Shown here: positions 18,203-27,279 of the stretch, piece after piece | Layout: every line of letters starts with the position of its first letter | Numbering within the stretch: position 1 is the stretch's first letter | From: Candidatus Omnitrophota bacterium | GTDB lineage: Bacteria; Omnitrophota; Gorgyraeia; Zapsychrales; JAHFFX01 | DNA: 37,442 nt | Direction of reading: 5' to 3' | Assembly (NCBI GenBank): GCA_023247705.1 | Contig: JAHFFY010000015.1 | Location: forward strand, 1-37,442 | Position numbers and translations under genes: made by a program | The notes under the pieces: generated by a model | Told to the model about the DNA's origin: nothing | What the model saw: the letters and a program-made list of their open reading frames with translations, nothing else | Database searches by the model: none

Positions 18203-20209
18203 ATGTTTAAATCGGTTGAGTTGCTTGTTTCACAGATCATTGATCCTGAAGAAATTCGCTCCAACCTGGTACACTTAGGGTATAAAAAGGTCAAAAGCGT
18301 TTTTGACGTGGGAGATTTTGCTTTGCGGGGAGAAATCCTCGATATCTTCCCGGCGCATTACGATTGCCCCATCCGGATCACCCTCCATCACGATCAGATC
18401 GAATCAATCGACAGCATTAACCTTAAAACCGGAAAACCGATTTGGGAACATCGGTGTATCATCATCCTGCCGGTTCAGATTTCCACCACCACACCCTTTT
18501 CAGCGGACATCCCGATCAATACCTTCGTTGATATCAAGAAGGGTGATTATATCGTACATCATCAGCACGGGATTGGCCGGTTTTTAGGGATTACGGAATT
18601 GCTTAAAGAATTTTCTCCGACCTCGCCGCTTGAAATCGAACGGAACAAGACGCGTTTCGAAAACAAACAAAAGCCGAACAAAAAAGAAAAGAAAAAGCAT
18701 TCCGCCCATTTGGTCGTTGAATATGAAGGGGGAGATAAATTATATATCCCGCGTCATGATATCCACCTCGTCCAGAAATATGTCGGCTTCACCAAAAAAT
18801 CTCCGAAGCTAAATAAATTAGGATCGAAACGCTGGATGGGAACATGTTTATCCATCCAAAGACGCATCCAGCAAATGGCCGCGGAACTGTTGCACACCCA
18901 GGCCGTGCGTGCAAGCTTGACGGGTCATGCATTTTCCAAAGACACCGAATGGCAGCAGCAGTTCGAACGATTATTTCCTTTCCCAGAAACGCCGGACCAG
19001 CTCAAAACAACAGCTGAGGTCAAATCGGACATGGAATCACCTCAGCCCATGGACCGTCTTTTATGTGGTGATGTCGGTTATGGAAAAACAGAAGTGGCGA
19101 TGCGGGCGGTGTTCAAGGCGGTGATGGACAACAAGCAGGTGGCCATCCTTGTGCCAACGACGATTTTGGCGGAACAGCATTTTTATAATTTTCAAAAGCG
19201 GCTCACTTCTTTTCCTGTCAGGGTGGCGATGCTCAGCCGTTTTCGCACGCCCAAAGAACAAAAGGCGACGATTCGGGGATTGGCCGATGGAAGTGTTGAT
19301 ATTGTGATTGGAACCCATAGGCTCTTGTCCAAAGATCTGAAGTTTAAAGATATTGGCCTTTTGGTGATTGATGAGGAACAGCGCTTTGGTGTCAAAGCCA
19401 AGGAAAAATTAAAACGGTTGCGCGTTTTGATGGATGTCCTGACCTTAACCGCGACACCCATTCCGCGGACGTTATATATGGCCTTGACCGGTGCCCGTGA
19501 CATGTCGGTCATTTCAACTCCTCCTCAGGACAGGGTTCCGGTTGAAACGCAGATGATTTCATTTGATGAAGAGATGATCAAGAAGGCGATCGAGTATGAA
19601 TTAAAGCGAAAAGGACAGGTTTTTTTTCTTCATAATAAAGTGGACGACATTGATAAAATTGCTCATACTGTTAAGCGTTTAGTCCCGCACGCCAGGGTCG
19701 CGATTGGTCATGGACAAATGCCAGCGAGACTTTTGGAAGAAATTATGCTAAAATTTTTTTCTAATGAAGTCGATGTTTTGGTCTGTACGACGATTGTTGA
19801 GTCGGGAATCGATATCCCAAACGCAAACACGTTGATTGTCAACCGCGCCGACCGTTTTGGTCTGGCCGACTTGCATCAATTGCGCGGCAGGGTCGGTCGA
19901 TTCAAAGAAAAGGCCTTTGCGTATTTCATTGTCCCACCGAAAGAAAGGCTATCGACCCAATCGCAGGCAAGACTGAAGGCCCTGGAAAAAAATAGCGATT
20001 TGGGTGCTGGATTTCAAATTGCGTTTGAGGATTTGCAGATCAGAGGCGCCGGAAATCTGTTAGGTCAGGAACAGCATGGGTATATCACCGCGATCGGTTT
20101 TGATCTGTATTGCCGTTTACTGAAAGAGTCCATTGAACATTTGAAAAATATCAAATTCGTACCCCATTCCCAAAACACAGGTGAAGCGTATGCGTCAGCA
20201 ACAAAATAA
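18203..20209 (+). CDS. short Mfd-like transcription-repair coupling factor
   Basis: This 668-residue protein is a reduced Mfd; full Mfd has about 1150 residues. Residues 1-100 match a short piece of the N-terminal region (GDFALRGEILDIFPAH). An RNA-polymerase interaction domain follows at about 113-200 (KGDYIVHHQHGIGRFLG... EYEGGDKLYIP) with a lysine-rich insert. A complete RecG-type translocase comes next, with Walker A GDVGYGKTE near residue 288, DEEQ near 388, TATPIPRTLYMAL and QLRGRVGR. Most of the UvrB-like, UvrA-binding region and the whole C-terminal autoinhibitory D7 domain are missing. No remnant lies upstream, because secDF ends 3 nt before, and surA-like overlaps the 3' end. It probably moves stalled RNA polymerase. 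Confidence 0.88.
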   Translation: MFKSVELLVSQIIDPEEIRSNLVHLGYKKVKSVFDVGDFALRGEILDIFPAHYDCPIRITLHHDQIESIDSINLKTGKPIWEHRCIIILPVQISTTTPFSADIPINTFVDIKKGDYIVHHQHGIGRFLGITELLKEFSPTSPLEIERNKTRFENKQKPNKKEKKKHSAHLVVEYEGGDKLYIPRHDIHLVQKYVGFTKKSPKLNKLGSKRWMGTCLSIQRRIQQMAAELLHTQAVRASLTGHAFSKDTEWQQQFERLFPFPETPDQLKTTAEVKSDMESPQPMDRLLCGDVGYGKTEVAMRAVFKAVMDNKQVAILVPTTILAEQHFYNFQKRLTSFPVRVAMLSRFRTPKEQKATIRGLADGSVDIVIGTHRLLSKDLKFKDIGLLVIDEEQRFGVKAKEKLKRLRVLMDVLTLTATPIPRTLYMALTGARDMSVISTPPQDRVPVETQMISFDEEMIKKAIEYELKRKGQVFFLHNKVDDIDKIAHTVKRLVPHARVAIGHGQMPARLLEEIMLKFFSNEVDVLVCTTIVESGIDIPNANTLIVNRADRFGLADLHQLRGRVGRFKEKAFAYFIVPPKERLSTQSQARLKALEKNSDLGAGFQIAFEDLQIRGAGNLLGQEQHGYITAIGFDLYCRLLKESIEHLKNIKFVPHSQNTGEAYASATK

Positions 20210-21137
20210 AAGAAAAATATATGGGTGGCTCATTCTATTGTTTTTTTTCGTCGGCGCTTCCCGATCGTTTGCCACCGAGGACACAATCGTTGCGGTGGTC
20301 AATGATGAGATTATCACCCAAAAAGAGCTTGTTGATTATCTCAGTGCGAAATATATGCAACTAACCGCGGAGGGAAAAGAAGAGGAGACGATTCGGGAGA
20401 TGATGACGGACTATGAGCTCCATGGGATCGAGCATTTAATTGAGGAAAAACTCCTGGTGCAAGCAGCGAATAAAAAAGGGATGGAGATCCGTTCCGTTGC
20501 GGTAGATGAGCGGATCAAACAAGTCAAAAAACAGTTTAAAACCGAACAGCAATTCTTGGATGCGCTTGCTGAGGATGGCCTGACACTTGGTGATTTAAGA
20601 AACAAATTTACCGACCAGTTCAAAGCCAAATATATTGTCGAGACCGAAGTGAAATCCAAGATTTTTGTCAATCCTCAGGAGGTCACGGATTATTATCAAA
20701 GGCATATTAACGATTTTATGGATCCAGAGAAAGCGGAGCTTGATTCAATTTTTTTTAGCTATAAAGATGGTCGCGAGCAAGCGAACCAAAAAGCACAGAC
20801 CGCTCTTGATCAGCTGCGCAGCGGTAAAGATTTTCCCGAGGTGTCTAAAGAATTTTCCGATGCTCCTTCGATCGGGATGATCACCAAAGGTCAACTTTTA
20901 CCTAATCTGGAGAATTCGATTTTTAAATTGAAAGAAGCTGAAACCTCCCCGGTCATTGAAACAGATAACGGACTGTATATTTTTAAAATTAGAAAAAAGA
21001 TTCCAGTCAAGGTTTCGAGTCTGGAGGATGTTAGAAATAAAATTTATTCTCAGCTTTTTGACGAAAAGTTCCAAGCCCGTCTGAAATCCTGGATAGAGGA
21101 TCTCCGAAAGAATGCGTATATCGAACTCAAAAAATAA
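20190..21137 (+). CDS. SurA/PpiC-type periplasmic peptidyl-prolyl isomerase
   Basis: The 315-residue secreted chaperone has a signal peptide (GWLILLFFFVGASRSFA) and a SurA-like N-terminal helical module starting DTIVAVVNDEIITQKELVDYL. One parvulin domain lies at about residues 170-270 (AELDSIFFSYKDG... FPEVSKEFSDAPSIGMITKGQL... PVIETDNGLYIFKI). SurA itself has two parvulin domains; a single one is common outside proteobacteria. The ATG at 20190 is preferred because AGGTGA at 20179-20184 is well spaced; a GTG at 20181 is possible. It overlaps the mfd-like gene, and pdxA starts inside its last 26 nt. Confidence 0.88.
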   Translation: MRQQQNKRKIYGWLILLFFFVGASRSFATEDTIVAVVNDEIITQKELVDYLSAKYMQLTAEGKEEETIREMMTDYELHGIEHLIEEKLLVQAANKKGMEIRSVAVDERIKQVKKQFKTEQQFLDALAEDGLTLGDLRNKFTDQFKAKYIVETEVKSKIFVNPQEVTDYYQRHINDFMDPEKAELDSIFFSYKDGREQANQKAQTALDQLRSGKDFPEVSKEFSDAPSIGMITKGQLLPNLENSIFKLKEAETSPVIETDNGLYIFKIRKKIPVKVSSLEDVRNKIYSQLFDEKFQARLKSWIEDLRKNAYIELKK

Positions 21138-22059
21138 GCGGATAGGGATCACGATCGGAGATCCGTGTGGCATTGGGCCGGAGATTGTTGCCAAAGCGCT
21201 GGCCCAACGAGAAATTCGTCATTTGGCCAATTATACCATTATCGGCGATCGGGAAATTTACCGGCGTTATGGCCAGATACCGAATCATTGTTCTCTTGTT
21301 GATGTGTCAGGTCATTTGCCAGCCCGGGTACAATTCGGCCGTGCGAACCGTCCGGCCGCGAAAGCTTCCTTGTTTTATTTGAACAAAGCGGTTGAGTTAC
21401 TTAAAGACGGCGAGATCTCCGGGTTGGTCACCGCTCCGGTGTGTAAAGAAGCGATTGTTTCTTCAGGGATTAATTTTCAAGGCCATACGGAATATCTGGC
21501 TGACGCATTTGGTATCAAGAAATTTGCGATGATGTTTGTCACCAAAAAGTTGAAGACGGTGGTGATGACGCGTCATATTCCACTAAGAAAGATCATTGAA
21601 AAAATTACAGCCAAAGATGTTTATGAAATGATTCAATTGATTGCTAAGTCGTTAAAAGAATTATTTCAAATCGCCAATCCGCGGATTGCGGTTTGCGGGA
21701 TTAATCCTCATGCCGGAGAAAAAGGGACTATCGGTAATGAAGAGATTACGAAAATTATTCCGGCTATCAAAAAAGCGAAAAAAAGCGGATTGACTGTTTG
21801 GGGCCCGCTGGCGGCCGACACGCTTTTTGTGCCGAGCGTCGCTGGACGATATGACGCGATCATTGCCATGTATCATGATCAGGGGCTAATCGCAGTGAAA
21901 ACGCTTTATTTTTCTGAGCTGGTGAATTTGACAATTGGGTTACCGTTCATCCGGACCTCCCCGGCGCATGGGACCGCTTTTGATATCGCCGGCAAATCAA
22001 AAGCCGACGCTTCCTCCATGTGTGAAGCCATTAAACTGGCTGTCGAATTAAGTCATTAG
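21112..22059 (+). CDS. pdxA: 4-hydroxythreonine-4-phosphate dehydrogenase PdxA
   Basis: PdxA (315 residues) oxidises 4-phosphohydroxy-L-threonine in DXP-independent-of-salvage pyridoxal phosphate synthesis, the PdxA/PdxJ route. Motifs are GITIGDPCGIGPEI (usually GDPAG), VTAPVCKEAI, FQGHTEYLAD, INPHAGEKG, GPLAADTLF, IAMYHDQGLIAVKTL and GLPFIRTSPAHGTAFDIAGK. The metal-binding histidines and the catalytic lysine are therefore retained. It overlaps the surA-like gene by 26 nt, and a surA-pdxA-rsmA order is also known from enterobacteria. Start and length are normal. Confidence 0.95.
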   Translation: MRISNSKNKRIGITIGDPCGIGPEIVAKALAQREIRHLANYTIIGDREIYRRYGQIPNHCSLVDVSGHLPARVQFGRANRPAAKASLFYLNKAVELLKDGEISGLVTAPVCKEAIVSSGINFQGHTEYLADAFGIKKFAMMFVTKKLKTVVMTRHIPLRKIIEKITAKDVYEMIQLIAKSLKELFQIANPRIAVCGINPHAGEKGTIGNEEITKIIPAIKKAKKSGLTVWGPLAADTLFVPSVAGRYDAIIAMYHDQGLIAVKTLYFSELVNLTIGLPFIRTSPAHGTAFDIAGKSKADASSMCEAIKLAVELSH

Positions 22060-22102
22060 ATTTTGTTTTCATCACAAGAGCATATTTAATTTCAAAAAAC
22101 GT

Positions 22103-22951
22103 ATGAGACCCAAGCCCGCCCAAGCCCAGAAACCTGCGGGAAAATTCCCGGTGAAGAAGCATTTAGGGCAGAATTTTTTGGTTGATCCCAACATCACGCG
22201 AAAGATTATCGCTGCGTGTGAACTCAAACTGACGGACACCGTACTGGAGATTGGACCGGGCCAGGGAGTGTTAACCGCTGAAATCGCGCAACGTGTTCGA
22301 CAGGTGATCGCGGTGGAAACGGACCGTGATCTTTGTCATCACCTGACTCAGAAATTTGAAGATCAAAACGTGACCATTGTCCACGCGGATTTTTTGAAAT
22401 ATGATCTGAGCGGATTACCCACACAGGTCAAGGTCATTGGAAATTTGCCGTATTACATTTCATCCGCGATTATCGACAAAATTTTAAAAGCGCGGGAACA
22501 ATTTGTCGGCCTTTGGATCACCGTTCAAACAGAATTTGCGCGACGATTGAACGCCAAACCGGATACGAAGGATTACAGTTCGCTGAGTTGTTTTGTCCAA
22601 TATTATGCGGCGCCGCAGATTTTGTTTGAAATCAAACGGACATGCTTTCATCCGATCCCGAAAGTGGATTCAAGTTTTGTTAAACTTTTATTTCAAGATA
22701 GATTTCCCTTGAAAGCCGAAGATGAACATGCGCTGTTTGTGATCATCCGGCATGCTTTTCAGCAAAGAAGGAAAAATATCCTCAACGCACTGTCAAATTT
22801 GTTTGATAAAAAGAATTTAATGGCGGTATTGGAAACTTTGAAATTATCACCCACTGCCAGGGCAGAGAACTTACGGTTGAGTGATTACGTCCTCTTGTCG
22901 AATGCGATGGCCAAAGGCCTGCGAGTGGATCGAACGCAACGGGTCCGGTGA
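22103..22951 (+). CDS. rsmA: 16S rRNA dimethyladenosine methyltransferase RsmA (KsgA)
   Basis: RsmA (282 residues) dimethylates A1518 and A1519 of 16S rRNA late in 30S assembly. Motifs are KKHLGQNFLVDPNI, the SAM loop LEIGPGQGVLTAEI, the acidic ribose-binding end VETDRDL and the catalytic NLPYYISS. A basic C-terminal helical part (HAFQQRRKNILNAL) binds rRNA. It lies 43 nt after pdxA and 13 nt before the following hypothetical gene, consistent with one operon. The first 15 residues, rich in Pro, Ala and Lys, are a variable extension. Confidence 0.96.
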   Translation: MRPKPAQAQKPAGKFPVKKHLGQNFLVDPNITRKIIAACELKLTDTVLEIGPGQGVLTAEIAQRVRQVIAVETDRDLCHHLTQKFEDQNVTIVHADFLKYDLSGLPTQVKVIGNLPYYISSAIIDKILKAREQFVGLWITVQTEFARRLNAKPDTKDYSSLSCFVQYYAAPQILFEIKRTCFHPIPKVDSSFVKLLFQDRFPLKAEDEHALFVIIRHAFQQRRKNILNALSNLFDKKNLMAVLETLKLSPTARAENLRLSDYVLLSNAMAKGLRVDRTQRVR

Positions 22952-22964
22952 GGAATTTTAGATC

Positions 22965-23447
22965 ATGAATATGCCCAAGGAACTAAAAGTAATCGTGCTT
23001 TTTGGACTGGTCGTGAGTCCATTACTTTTTGGTTCCTTGGGGCGCGAATCATTTTGTTTTGCTAAAAACATCGAAGATACGATTGCGTATAAATTAGCGA
23101 TCCTGCAAACCAAGGATATTGATCCGGAAGGGGCGTTGCTTAAAAAAGCGATTGAACCAGAGCGAGCGACGGTGACGGAATTTCATTGGATCCTGGAGAC
23201 GCTGAGAAATCGTTGTATCAATCCGGAGACCGCGATTGCCGACACCATCGTTCAAACGTGGGGGTTTGTAAAACAAAAAGGGATGCGGGTGACTCTTTTG
23301 GATGTTGCGCGGGAGTTGTCGCAAGCCGCCAGCAACCGGGTTTTGTTTGGAGACAAAAAGGTTAATTTCCGGATGACGACCGCGTATTGGATCAATGAAA
23401 AGTTTCCTTCCGAACAAAACGCGCAGTCACTTCGAAAACCACGCTGA
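22965..23447 (+). CDS. hypothetical exported protein
   Basis: No family is recognised. The 160-residue protein has a hydrophobic segment at about residues 8-26 that could be a signal peptide, with possible cleavage after SFCFA. The rest is charged and helical: an NIEDTIAYKLAIL segment, two DPEGA/NPETAIAD-like stretches, and VTLLDVARELSQAASNRVLFG. It sits between rsmA and the ybgC-like gene with short spacing, so it is probably co-transcribed, but the context gives no function. Coding potential is supported by the tight packing and host-like codon use. Confidence 0.6.
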   Translation: MNMPKELKVIVLFGLVVSPLLFGSLGRESFCFAKNIEDTIAYKLAILQTKDIDPEGALLKKAIEPERATVTEFHWILETLRNRCINPETAIADTIVQTWGFVKQKGMRVTLLDVARELSQAASNRVLFGDKKVNFRMTTAYWINEKFPSEQNAQSLRKPR

Positions 23448-23460
23448 AGCAGAGGAGAAC

Positions 23461-23841
23461 ATGGAAAAAAGAATTTTTTATCATGATACGGATGCGGGTG
23501 GTATCGTCTATTATGGAAATTATCTGAAATATTTAGAAGAAGCACGCACGGAAATGCTGGAGAAGAAAGGCTTGAGTGTCGCGATTTTTCGTAAGCGCGG
23601 ATTGATGTATGTCGTAAGAAAATGCGCCATCACGTACCGCAGCCCGGCCCGATATGGCGACATTATCGTCTGCGCCGCCCAGGTCCAGAAAATCACCGCC
23701 GCTCAATTGGTGGTTGACCATACGATCCAAGATAAAGAAAACAAGCGTTTGATTGTGGAAGCGGAAGTCACGTTGGCTTGTCTTAATGGAGATTTTAAAC
23801 CCGTTTCGATCCCAGATGATTTAAAGGCTCAATTGCTTTGA
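23461..23841 (+). CDS. YbgC/4-hydroxybenzoyl-CoA thioesterase-type hotdog protein
   Basis: The 126-residue single-domain hotdog thioesterase hydrolyses acyl-CoA thioesters. The signature FYHDTDAGGIVYYGNYLKYLEEART contains the catalytic Asp (DTDAGG). YbgC proteins often sit next to tol-pal genes, but not here. The ATG at 23461 is chosen because GAGGAG at 23453-23458 precedes it and the family motif begins right after; an upstream in-frame ATG at 23395 overlaps the previous gene. The physiological acyl-CoA substrate cannot be read from the sequence. Confidence 0.9.
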   Translation: MEKRIFYHDTDAGGIVYYGNYLKYLEEARTEMLEKKGLSVAIFRKRGLMYVVRKCAITYRSPARYGDIIVCAAQVQKITAAQLVVDHTIQDKENKRLIVEAEVTLACLNGDFKPVSIPDDLKAQLL

Positions 23842-23867
23842 GGCAAAGGGCTGTTACCGAATTTAAA

Positions 23868-24719
23868 ATGAAAACTCTTGTTTTAGACCAACTCATTAAT
23901 TTTGCCATTGAAGAAGATGCCGTTCATCGGGACATCACAACCAATATTCTTATTGCGAAACAACAGATTTTAAAGGCGTTCATCATTGTGAAATCGCCGG
24001 CGGTTTTATGCGGAATTGATATCGCCGGGAGGATTTATAAAAAGTTGGACCGAACGATTCGCTTCAGCTCTGCTTATCGCGATGGGGATCGTGTGAAAGC
24101 GAATACCCGGATCGTTACGATTCAAGGAAAAACAAATGTGATCCTCAGAGGCGAGAGAATCGCGTTAAATTTTTTAAGTTATCTTTCTGCCATAGCAACT
24201 AAAACTTCGGAATATGTGCGGGCGGTTAGGCCATATAAGACGACAATTTTAGATACGCGTAAGACAACACCCGGCTTGCGCTTTTTGGAACGTATGGCGG
24301 TTCGCTGCGGTGGTGGAAGGAATCACCGCAACAATCTCGCACAGATGGTTTTAATAAAAGATAACCACCGCCATGCCTGTGCTAAAATGCTTTCGCTTTA
24401 CGATCTGATTCAAAAGGTCAAGCGTTCGGCCCAAGATCGAATTGAGGTCGAAGTGAATAACTTAACGGAATTCAAGGATGCCTTGCGGGCTGGTCCAGAT
24501 ATTATTTTGTTGGATAACATGAATTTGAAGATGATTAGGAATGCCATGAAAATTTATAACAATATTAAATTGTCGCGAAAACCTTTATTGGAAGCGTCCG
24601 GAGGGATCACGCTGGATCATGTCCGGCGGATTGCCCAAACCGGGATCCATCGAATTTCGATCGGTGATTTAACTCATTCGCGTAAATCAATTGATATGTC
24701 TCTGGAGGTCATGAAATGA
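23868..24719 (+). CDS. nadC: nicotinate-nucleotide pyrophosphorylase (quinolinate phosphoribosyltransferase)
   Basis: NadC (283 residues) converts quinolinate and PRPP to nicotinate mononucleotide in de novo NAD synthesis. Family motifs are EEDAVHRDITT at the start, GERIALNFLSYLSAIAT, the active-site run LDTRKTTPGLRFLER, GGGRNHRNNLAQMVLIKDNH and the phosphate loop LEASGGIT. The ATG at 23868 gives the expected N-terminus but lacks a ribosome binding site; a TTG at 23838 that overlaps the ybgC stop would add 10 residues. It overlaps the next gene by 4 nt (ATGA). Confidence 0.93.
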   Translation: MKTLVLDQLINFAIEEDAVHRDITTNILIAKQQILKAFIIVKSPAVLCGIDIAGRIYKKLDRTIRFSSAYRDGDRVKANTRIVTIQGKTNVILRGERIALNFLSYLSAIATKTSEYVRAVRPYKTTILDTRKTTPGLRFLERMAVRCGGGRNHRNNLAQMVLIKDNHRHACAKMLSLYDLIQKVKRSAQDRIEVEVNNLTEFKDALRAGPDIILLDNMNLKMIRNAMKIYNNIKLSRKPLLEASGGITLDHVRRIAQTGIHRISIGDLTHSRKSIDMSLEVMK

Positions 24720-25375
24720 AATGGCGAACATTTACGTTCTTCTTGCTGATCTTGCTTTGTCAATTTAATCGTCAGGTTTTTGCTCAACCGCAAAATACCA
24801 TTTTCGATGACAAAATGCTCTTGGACGGGTATACGAAGAAGTTTAGTACGGAACCCCAGGAGATCCTCATGGCCATGATCCAGGATGACACATTAAGTTC
24901 CTATAAAAGCGCGGCGGCGGTCCGTTCCTTTAGAGAGCGCTTTGCGCCGGAAGTGTTCTCACGCGAGAAAATCCTCGCTGAAAAGGCTTTGTTGCGCCGG
25001 TTTAACCGAACCGATTCGCCCTTTGTCCAGGTGGAAATCATGCACACCTTGTGCCTGATTGACCGGTATAAATATTTCAATTCAATGGTCCCCAGCATCA
25101 TCGAAAAGATGGACCATTATAATGAAGCCGTGAATGAAATTGCGTACAACAGTCTCAATAGCATCATTTCCTGGGCCCGACCGCGTAGCCGGGAGGCCAG
25201 AATCGTTTTTAATACGCTGCGCAAGAACCTTTTTTTGTCGCGCCGAAAACTTTCGGCGACCAAATCACCTTCTCCCAAGTTGAAACAGAAGTTGGAATTG
25301 TTAAGATGGTCGATTAAGGTTTTAGGAAGTCAGGAACTTAAACGGTTGCCTTCGGAAGTCATCAACCTTCTATAA
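24716..25375 (+). CDS. hypothetical exported helical protein
   Basis: The 219-residue protein has a clear signal peptide (about residues 5-24, ending QVFAQ) and then only helix-rich sequence, for example PQEILMAMIQDDTLSSYKSA and SPFVQVEIMHTLCLIDRYKYF. The spacing of hydrophobic residues suggests a small HEAT-like repeat, but no family is recognised. The C-terminal part is strongly basic. It is coupled to nadC by an ATGA overlap and lies 4 nt before the large membrane protease gene. A shared envelope role with that neighbour is possible but unproven. Confidence 0.65.
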   Translation: MKWRTFTFFLLILLCQFNRQVFAQPQNTIFDDKMLLDGYTKKFSTEPQEILMAMIQDDTLSSYKSAAAVRSFRERFAPEVFSREKILAEKALLRRFNRTDSPFVQVEIMHTLCLIDRYKYFNSMVPSIIEKMDHYNEAVNEIAYNSLNSIISWARPRSREARIVFNTLRKNLFLSRRKLSATKSPSPKLKQKLELLRWSIKVLGSQELKRLPSEVINLL

Positions 25376-25379
25376 TTCT

Positions 25380-27218
25380 TTGAAGATAAAATTTACTCAT
25401 TGGTTAGTACTCTGTGTTTGGGGCGTTATGGGATCTTGGGCTTGGTTCCAATATATGTACCCGAATTATTCTCTGGCCAATATCTCCATCACGAAAACTG
25501 AAGCGCTGGACATCGCCCAAAGATATCTTGCCTCACAGCGTCATGTCGATCTGAATCCGTTTGTCCAATCGATCGTTTTTATCGTGGACGATCAAACCGA
25601 TCGTTATTTGCAAAGGACTTTAGATTTCCGGCAAGAAATGCAATTCCTGAAGAAGCACGATTTCGAGATTTTCTTTTGGTTGGTGAGGTTTTTTAAAGAA
25701 AACAAAAAAGAAGAATACAGACTGACCGTCAGCTGTGCAACCGGGGAAATCACCGGGTTCATTCATACGATTGATGATTCGGATGCAAGGTCTTACGTTG
25801 ACGTGCAGGTCGCCCAACAAAAGGCGATGGATTTTCTTCGTTCGCAATTCCGGATTAATTTCGACGATTATGAATTTTCAAGCCAGATCACGAAAAAGTA
25901 TGATAACCGGATCGACTACGCATTTACTTGGCAGAAAAAAAATGCCATCATCAACTGGTACAATCCAAGCGACCCGAATTCTCTTCCCGGGAAAGCGCGT
26001 ATTTTGATGGGAGCTACAGTCTCCGGAGACGAAGTCCTGATCTTTTCGAAAAATAAACTTGCGGTCCCTGACCAGTTCACGCGCTATGTCAAGAGGATCA
26101 GCGATACCGGACGGAATTTGTTTCTTGTCTTCAAGACGTTTCATCTTTTGATCATTGCCGCCGCGACGTTCTTTGTGATTCTTCGCCGGAACCATCTGGT
26201 CATGCATCAGATGAAACGTTTTTCGATCGTTATCACCGCGGCGATGTTTTGTTTCAACCTGCTTTACAATATCAACGATTTGCAGGGAATTTTGTTTCAA
26301 TACAATTCGACTTCTTCGTTGGCTTCATTCATGTTTCGATATGTTTTAGATAGTATTTTTTATAGCTTCTTCACGGTCGTGGCCACATTGGTGATTTGTC
26401 TAGCGGGGGAATCCTTGCATTATGAAGTTGCCAAGAGCCAGAAAGAGGGGGGCATCCTTTTTTATCTGCGGACAACTATTTTTACGCGTCCGGTCTCTCA
26501 AAGAATCATCTTGGGATATCTGATTGCGGTGATCATGCTCGGTATTCAAGCCGTCGCGTTTCAAATCGGCCAGAAGTATTTCGGCGTCTGGAGAGAGCAA
26601 AGATGGCTGAGCCAGATTTCAACGGCCTATTTGCCTTTTTTGACGACGTTTATTATCGGATTTAACGCCAGTGTTTTTGAGGAAATTACTTACCGGCTCT
26701 TTAGTATCAGTTGGGGAAAGAGGTTATTCAAAAGCGCCGTGCTGGCCAGTATCGTTTCCTCTTTGATATGGGGTTTCGGCCATAGCTCTTATCCGGTGTA
26801 TCCCATGTGGTTTCGTGGCCTAGAAGTCACGTGCTTGGGATTCTTCTTGTCATTTATTTATTTGCGTTTTGGTCTTGTTTCGGTTATTGTTGCGCATTAT
26901 TTGTTCGATGTGTTCTGGTCGAGCGCCCCGTATTTTTTGGGGAAATCTGATCCGGTCTATTTTTATAGCTGTATGGCGGTTCTTTGTTTGCCTTGGGGCG
27001 TAGCGGTTGTCGCTTTCGTCTTGAACCGAAAGGAAAGTGAATGCGCGTTTGTTTGGCAGCTGAACAAACATCAGCTATTTAATCTGAACGTGCTGAACAC
27101 ATTTTTGGCCCAGAAAAATTTCCATGGACAGCAGAAAGCGGAGATCAAGAAAGAATTGATTGACCATGGTTGGGACATCGCGGTCGTTGAGACGGCATTG
27201 GATGATAAAAAAAGCTAG
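25380..27218 (+). CDS. large CPBP-family intramembrane metalloprotease
   Basis: The 612-residue membrane protein starts at TTG. After one N-terminal membrane helix (about residues 8-28), residues 35-235 form an extracytoplasmic region whose segments TKTEALDIAQRYL and VAQQKAMDFLR look like paired PepSY-type repeats. Several membrane helices follow. The CPBP (Abi/Rce1-type) protease motifs are EEITYR at residues 434-439, GFGHSSYP about 35 residues later, and AHYLFDVFW. A soluble tail of about 60 residues ends the protein. Family members cleave within membranes or process prenylated or bacteriocin-like substrates; no substrate is evident. No clear ribosome binding site is seen, so reinitiation from the preceding gene is likely. 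Confidence 0.8.
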   Translation: MKIKFTHWLVLCVWGVMGSWAWFQYMYPNYSLANISITKTEALDIAQRYLASQRHVDLNPFVQSIVFIVDDQTDRYLQRTLDFRQEMQFLKKHDFEIFFWLVRFFKENKKEEYRLTVSCATGEITGFIHTIDDSDARSYVDVQVAQQKAMDFLRSQFRINFDDYEFSSQITKKYDNRIDYAFTWQKKNAIINWYNPSDPNSLPGKARILMGATVSGDEVLIFSKNKLAVPDQFTRYVKRISDTGRNLFLVFKTFHLLIIAAATFFVILRRNHLVMHQMKRFSIVITAAMFCFNLLYNINDLQGILFQYNSTSSLASFMFRYVLDSIFYSFFTVVATLVICLAGESLHYEVAKSQKEGGILFYLRTTIFTRPVSQRIILGYLIAVIMLGIQAVAFQIGQKYFGVWREQRWLSQISTAYLPFLTTFIIGFNASVFEEITYRLFSISWGKRLFKSAVLASIVSSLIWGFGHSSYPVYPMWFRGLEVTCLGFFLSFIYLRFGLVSVIVAHYLFDVFWSSAPYFLGKSDPVYFYSCMAVLCLPWGVAVVAFVLNRKESECAFVWQLNKHQLFNLNVLNTFLAQKNFHGQQKAEIKKELIDHGWDIAVVETALDDKKS

Positions 27219-27279
27219 AAGTATGACGGGTTAAATTAAATCCGTGGATATAAAACCTATTTTTTTGCTGTACTTTTTC

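Noticed and set aside
18203-20209. The mfd-like gene as a frameshifted or truncated pseudogene
   Set aside because: secDF ends 3 nt upstream and the surA-like gene overlaps the 3' end, so no missing halves lie beside it. The motor motifs are intact.
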